64,000 nt of DNA, from assembly GCF_050948175.1 (NCBI RefSeq), contig NC_135195.1:9638001-9702000 (forward strand). The letters run 5' to 3'. Below, one piece after another: positions 59,541 to 64,000 of this stretch (position 1 is its first letter; the number at the start of each line of letters is the position of its first letter). The notes below the pieces were generated by a model. That model made no database searches. It was given only the letters and a program-made list of their open reading frames with translations, and was not told the origin of the DNA. A program made the translations under genes and the position numbers. The stretch is from Xylocopa sonorina (taxonomy: Eukaryota; Arthropoda; Insecta; Hymenoptera; Apidae).

Positions 59541-62500
59541 ATATACAATTTTTACTTTTTATCACAATTATCGCTGTTGTTATTATTTTGTTTCTTTTTT
59601 CTTTTTTAGAGACCATGCGTCGCGACGCATGGCTCGTACGCTAGGAACAAGACACCACGCGCGAGCGCGCGCGCGTGTACCAAAGATACGCCGCGTGGAA
59701 GGAAGAGAGAGAGAGAGGGAACAGGGTGCAGGAAACTGGAAGGAAGGAGGTCCCGACCCGGTCTGGTCCTCGGTCTCGCAGACTCCCTGGCCTTGAGCCG
59801 GCGCAATGCTAGCAATGCAGGTGAACCACTCCTCTACCTTTCCTTCTTTCGCGGACGTACCAGCTTCTACGCTCGTCCTCGTCCGCGACGCGTCCACCAC
59901 CACCTTTCTCCGTCCCGCGGCTATCCTTCGCGGCTTCATCCGTCGCCCCCTCTCCCTTTCTCTCTTTCTCCAAGCTCCCTTTCATTCAGTTCACTCTCTC
60001 CTTCGGAACGCCAACGAACGCGCGCGACACACGCGGATACCCCCTGCACCCCCATCCCCCGTACAACGAACCCGCCATCCTCAGGCCCTCGCATACCATC
60101 GCGATCCTTTCCGTTCCTCCGCCGCTGCGCAATTCCTCGCGTTCATTAGCGAGCCTTTTAATTGACCGTATCGATTGCTCGCCGCGACTGTAAATCGTGT
60201 GATTTAACGATTTCAAATTTGGAACGGCCGAGGAAACGGATGGCCGATGCTCGCCTCGCTCGCTCGCTGGGTTATCGAGTGGGCCGGAATGGGTACGGGA
60301 GTGATGTGATCTTAAGTTCCCGAGACTGGATCGTTGAACCGTCCGCGAAAAAGTTATGATGTCGTCTTAACGATTCTCGGAAATGGCAATGGGTATCGTG
60401 TCTGCGCGTTAGCCGAAGAATTATTGTTCGAATCCGCGATTTTCTGCGGGACGTGAAATACTACGCTTTTGTCGCCGATGCGTTGCGTGTTTCCGTGCGT
60501 TCGAAACTTTTGCGAATCGTGCGCCTAGCTTATCCCCCCTTCGACAGCTAGCGTTTCAAACGTATGCAAATTCTGAACCGAGGCTATTAACCTTCCACTT
60601 CATATTTCCTTCGTCTCTCGCTACCAAGGAGATCGATCGTGGCAGAAACCTCGATAGTCCATCGAACGTTCTTCCGTACGAAACGAAAGAGGTTCGTCTC
60701 GCGTAGCGCCAGGCAATTTCATTCGCTCGACGAAAAAGCAGACACCACATTTCTGCCCGTCCGCTTGTCTACCGCTTGTCGGCGACTGCGAACGCTCAGA
60801 CGTTTCCCTTGGTCGGGTACGTAGTCCTTGCGCGGCTCGACGCGACGCGACAATGTCACGGGCGTCCATGGCTCTTCAGGGACGGCCGCTGCGGCACAAT
60901 CTTGACATCGATACGGCCTTAACTGCACGCCACGTCGCGGTCCGTGGCGTTTGAAACGCGGGAGAGGAAAAGGGGACGCGAGGTCGTCCCGGGGGCGCGA
61001 GCGTAATTGCCGCCGTGACAAAGAGGAGAGGGGCCATTTGCATCCAAGGAATTCCGATGGATCCGGCGAATTTTCCCACGGAAAAACGTCGCGTGGGCGT
61101 GACATCGTCGCGTCGACGAGTGCGTGGAACCTGGCCACAGGGGAGTCGACCGCGTTCGCCAATTGAAACGAGTCTCTATCCCTTTTAGCCGGCCGAATCG
61201 AAGTAATTCGACGCCAGTTTGGCAACCAGTTGGCGAAAATCTTCCGTCCGACGCGAGATACAGAGTTTGCCAGATTTCAGCCGCTTGGACCGTGGCAGTC
61301 TCGAGCGGACGTTAAATAAACCCTCGAACGGTGTGAACCGAGCTGTACGAAAGCAACGACTCCGATCTCACGCGCGATCGCCCAACGAGAGGTAGCTTTA
61401 TCTAGTGCCATTACTTCTCATTGGACGACCGCGGTTGCATTAGCCAGGCCGGAATCAAGTTTCCATTTGTACGTTGTTAACTTGGAGCAATCTGATACGA
61501 GCCGGCGCTATGACCGATGAACAAGGATACGATTATAATTAATTAGCAACAATGTCCGTCGTTTTAAGTATCCGTTACCTTAAACTCGGGTTACTCTGGA
61601 TTCGGATGAATTTCAAATGAACCCGTTTCACGTACGCGAAACTTCCAGTCAAGAACAAGGTCTCTCTCTCTCGGAGTCTTCTTTCCTGCCCGTGAACGCG
61701 TTACGCTCGACGTACTCCAATTGCGTAGCGAAACCGTAACGAGCGATCGTAGACTAACCGGTGGAATTATTTCGCAACGCGTACGGAGACTGGCGTCCGC
61801 GCGTGTCCTCGGTTCGACGGGGTGAAATCCTGTTTCGGTTTCATCGATCACGCTTTATTTTCGGAGCCCATTGTACCCAACACCACCCTCCCTCGCCCGT
61901 CCCGTTTCTTCCTACCAGCCGGTTTACCTTCGCCGATTATATTCATTCAGCGGTTACGCACCTTGCCCCACCACCATCGCCACCCCTTTTTTATTTTTCG
62001 TCGACTTTCCACCACCGTCCACGAGCGACGATGCTCGCGAAGACGTCTTCGTTCTGCGGTTCTACGACGACCCTTGCGGAACGAGCCAGCCCCGGCTTCG
62101 ATCAACTCGCGGACCATGAAGGATGCGCGTTACGTTAGACCGTGGAATGTTCAAGAATCCTTGGGGAACCGAGCGAAAGCAGCATCGAACGGCGAACAGT
62201 CGCCAAGCGTCTCGTTTACCGGGGCAATTCGGTTTTGCCGTTTAAACGGCAACGGGGAAAAGAGAAACTGTTTGCTTCCGAATTTCTAGGCGAGACCCTG
62301 ACAACAGACCCTGACGCGAAATTTCCAGCTAGAAGCTCGTCCTACTTTCTTCGTTAACACCGTAATTCCTCGCTCAAGGATTCGATATTTCATTTATAGC
62401 TCGGTCGCGATTGCCAAACGCGCGATCCTCCTCGTCCGCGCTAAACAAGGTTGGCATTATTTACGGACAGTTTATGGATCAAGGGTGGTGCGCGTTCACG

Positions 62501-64000
62501 GTTAGATTGGCAGATCGAAGAATTGCAATTCGTAGTATGACCGGAAACGAAACAATTTTACGTGCTCGATTCTATAAGAATCCAGCGATGAGAGATGGAT
62601 AAAACTGGCTGATTTCGCAACGTGGAGGAAGATGTGCGGGCAATTTTCGACTGAACTTTTTCATCGATCTCGATCGCGCTGTCGAGTACGGTATACTCCG
62701 CGAGGTCGATAAGACAATCGCTCAATCAGTCGCGCGATCGTTGAACGGGGACTGGGGAATTTTCACGAGATCTTTCGCATCCAACTGGGAATCGTGCGAT
62801 ATCGCGTATGCCAATGACTAGGTGCTCCGCTCGGGCGTAGCATCGTAGCGATAAAACGCCGCGGGGTGAAGTCGGTCGTAATTCTAGCTGGCAAATTGTT
62901 AAGACGAGAGCTCGCCACGGCACAAGGGTAACCATTATTATCCGTAATCTGAAGAAGCATAAATTTGCCCGAGGATACACCGACGAGATGCCTCGGGCCG
63001 TATAGTAGACGAGAAGAAAGACGTAGAAATCGAGGGGAGGGATAAAAATTAGGGGGCTGGTTAGCCTGCGTGGAGAGAGCACGTCGCGCGGCGGTGTCCC
63101 ACGGAACGAGCATTGGAAATGGCACTTAGGACGGAGGCACGATGAATTCAATTCGAACGGGAATTTGTTTTATCGAGCAACGTTGAGTAATTGCATTCCG
63201 GCAGCCTTGATTCGCTTAACTACTCTAAAATTCACTTAATGTTTTCTCTACCTCGATATTCTATCCGCAAATAATATTTTGCAATCACTTTTCCGCTGCA
63301 CTAACGCTGTGTTTGATTAGCGATAAATTTATGAACAATAAAACGTTTCGTCTCAATAAAGTCTGCGATTGTGAGAAATTTTCCATTCAAAGTATCTTCC
63401 TTATCGAATTCCACCAAGTTTCTTGACCGATATTACGAACAACAAACTCGAAAGCCTTCCAAGTACACTCCGACGCGTCAGGCCACAGGATGATACGAAC
63501 CACGTCGTTGAATCACGTAATAAACCCATCGAGTGCCGTTAATTGACCACCAGCTAGACACCATAATTCATCCGTGCGATGCACGTGTATTACGACACGC
63601 GCGAGTCTCAAAAAAGGAATATCAAAGAACACCGATGATGCTCGATGCATTTTTCAACTTGTCCGACACGGTCCACAGTGAATTTCCACGGTTTACAACA
63701 AAAAGAGGACAACAATCTCCTCCACCCTCGTCAAAGAGGAATCTTGGAAATATCTCTTAACTACCTCAACTTTTAACGACAGATTCACGTCTCGAGAAGC
63801 ACACTCGAGGTTCTTCGATCTCGGCCATTGATGTAACGACCTTCCTTCAAACTTCGAAGGGCAGACCCGATGACGTACGAGTTGAACACGAACGGGAGAT
63901 AGTTTCCCGAGCGAAGAGCACACGGAAAACACGAGGAACCTCTCATGACTAAATGGAATCCAGCGCGTTTCGACTTTCCGTATTATAAGATACGCGTCTT
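59510..64000 (-). other. MEX3 intron, continuing past the right edge
   Basis: All sequence right of the acceptor is taken as intron. I looked on the minus strand for the expected upstream exon, which should end in a KH1 segment like EIVGRQ followed by a GT donor, and found none, so the intron is at least 4.5 kb. It holds a CpG-rich, C-rich stretch at about 59.8-60.15 kb, otherwise mixed sequence. No other exon, repeat family or RNA gene is recognisable; open frames of up to 168 codons occur on both strands and look like composition effects. Confidence 0.75.

Overview
The window reads as animal nuclear DNA from an insect, most likely a hymenopteran (bee, ant or wasp). The evidence is one clear gene, a MEX3-type KH/RING RNA-binding protein with an insect-style GC-rich coding exon; a small interstitial block of the arthropod telomere repeat TTAGG; abundant CpG; and many TA, AAT and CT/GA microsatellites. 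There are no operons, no bacterial-type genes, no CRISPR array, and I could not find a tRNA or rRNA gene. The species assignment is inference.

Layout. The only gene I can support strongly is at the right end on the minus strand. A large terminal coding exon of a mex-3 homologue (58533-59509) starts with a clean splice acceptor inside KH domain 1, runs through KH domain 2 and a serine-rich linker, and ends with a C-terminal C3HC4 RING finger followed directly by the stop. Its 3'UTR runs leftwards from 58532, with candidate poly(A) signals at 58088-58093 and 57202-57207. The sequence from 59510 to the right edge is intron; the exon carrying the start codon and the first half of KH1 was not found and presumably lies beyond the window.

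The remaining 57 kb on the left looks non-coding. It alternates between CpG-rich mixed sequence (about 1-22 kb, 26-33 kb, 36.6-42 kb) and AT-rich or pyrimidine-rich blocks full of simple repeats (about 22.9-25.7, 30.7-31.8, 33.3-36.5, 42.8-44.3, 46.6-49.3, 51.0-51.3 and 53.4-56.4 kb). Chance open frames are long here because CpG-rich sequence has few stop codons, often on both strands at once. Two or three are recorded as weak candidates and the rest were left out.

The structured non-coding features are: two MITE-like inverted-repeat elements (12.26-12.47 kb and 39.25-39.34 kb, the latter flanked by TTAA), a third inverted-repeat candidate at 27.09-27.24 kb, a degenerate array of about 20-bp units at 26.07-26.38 kb, a diverged duplication of about 110 bp at 41.5 and 41.8 kb, smaller direct repeats at 15.2 and 54.3 kb, several perfect palindromes or hairpins, and the TTAGG-like block at 21.4 kb. 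I found no convincing new multi-gene system. The most testable larger idea is that the minus-strand purine/A-rich blocks left of MEX3 belong to a very long alternative 3'UTR or a separate long non-coding transcript.
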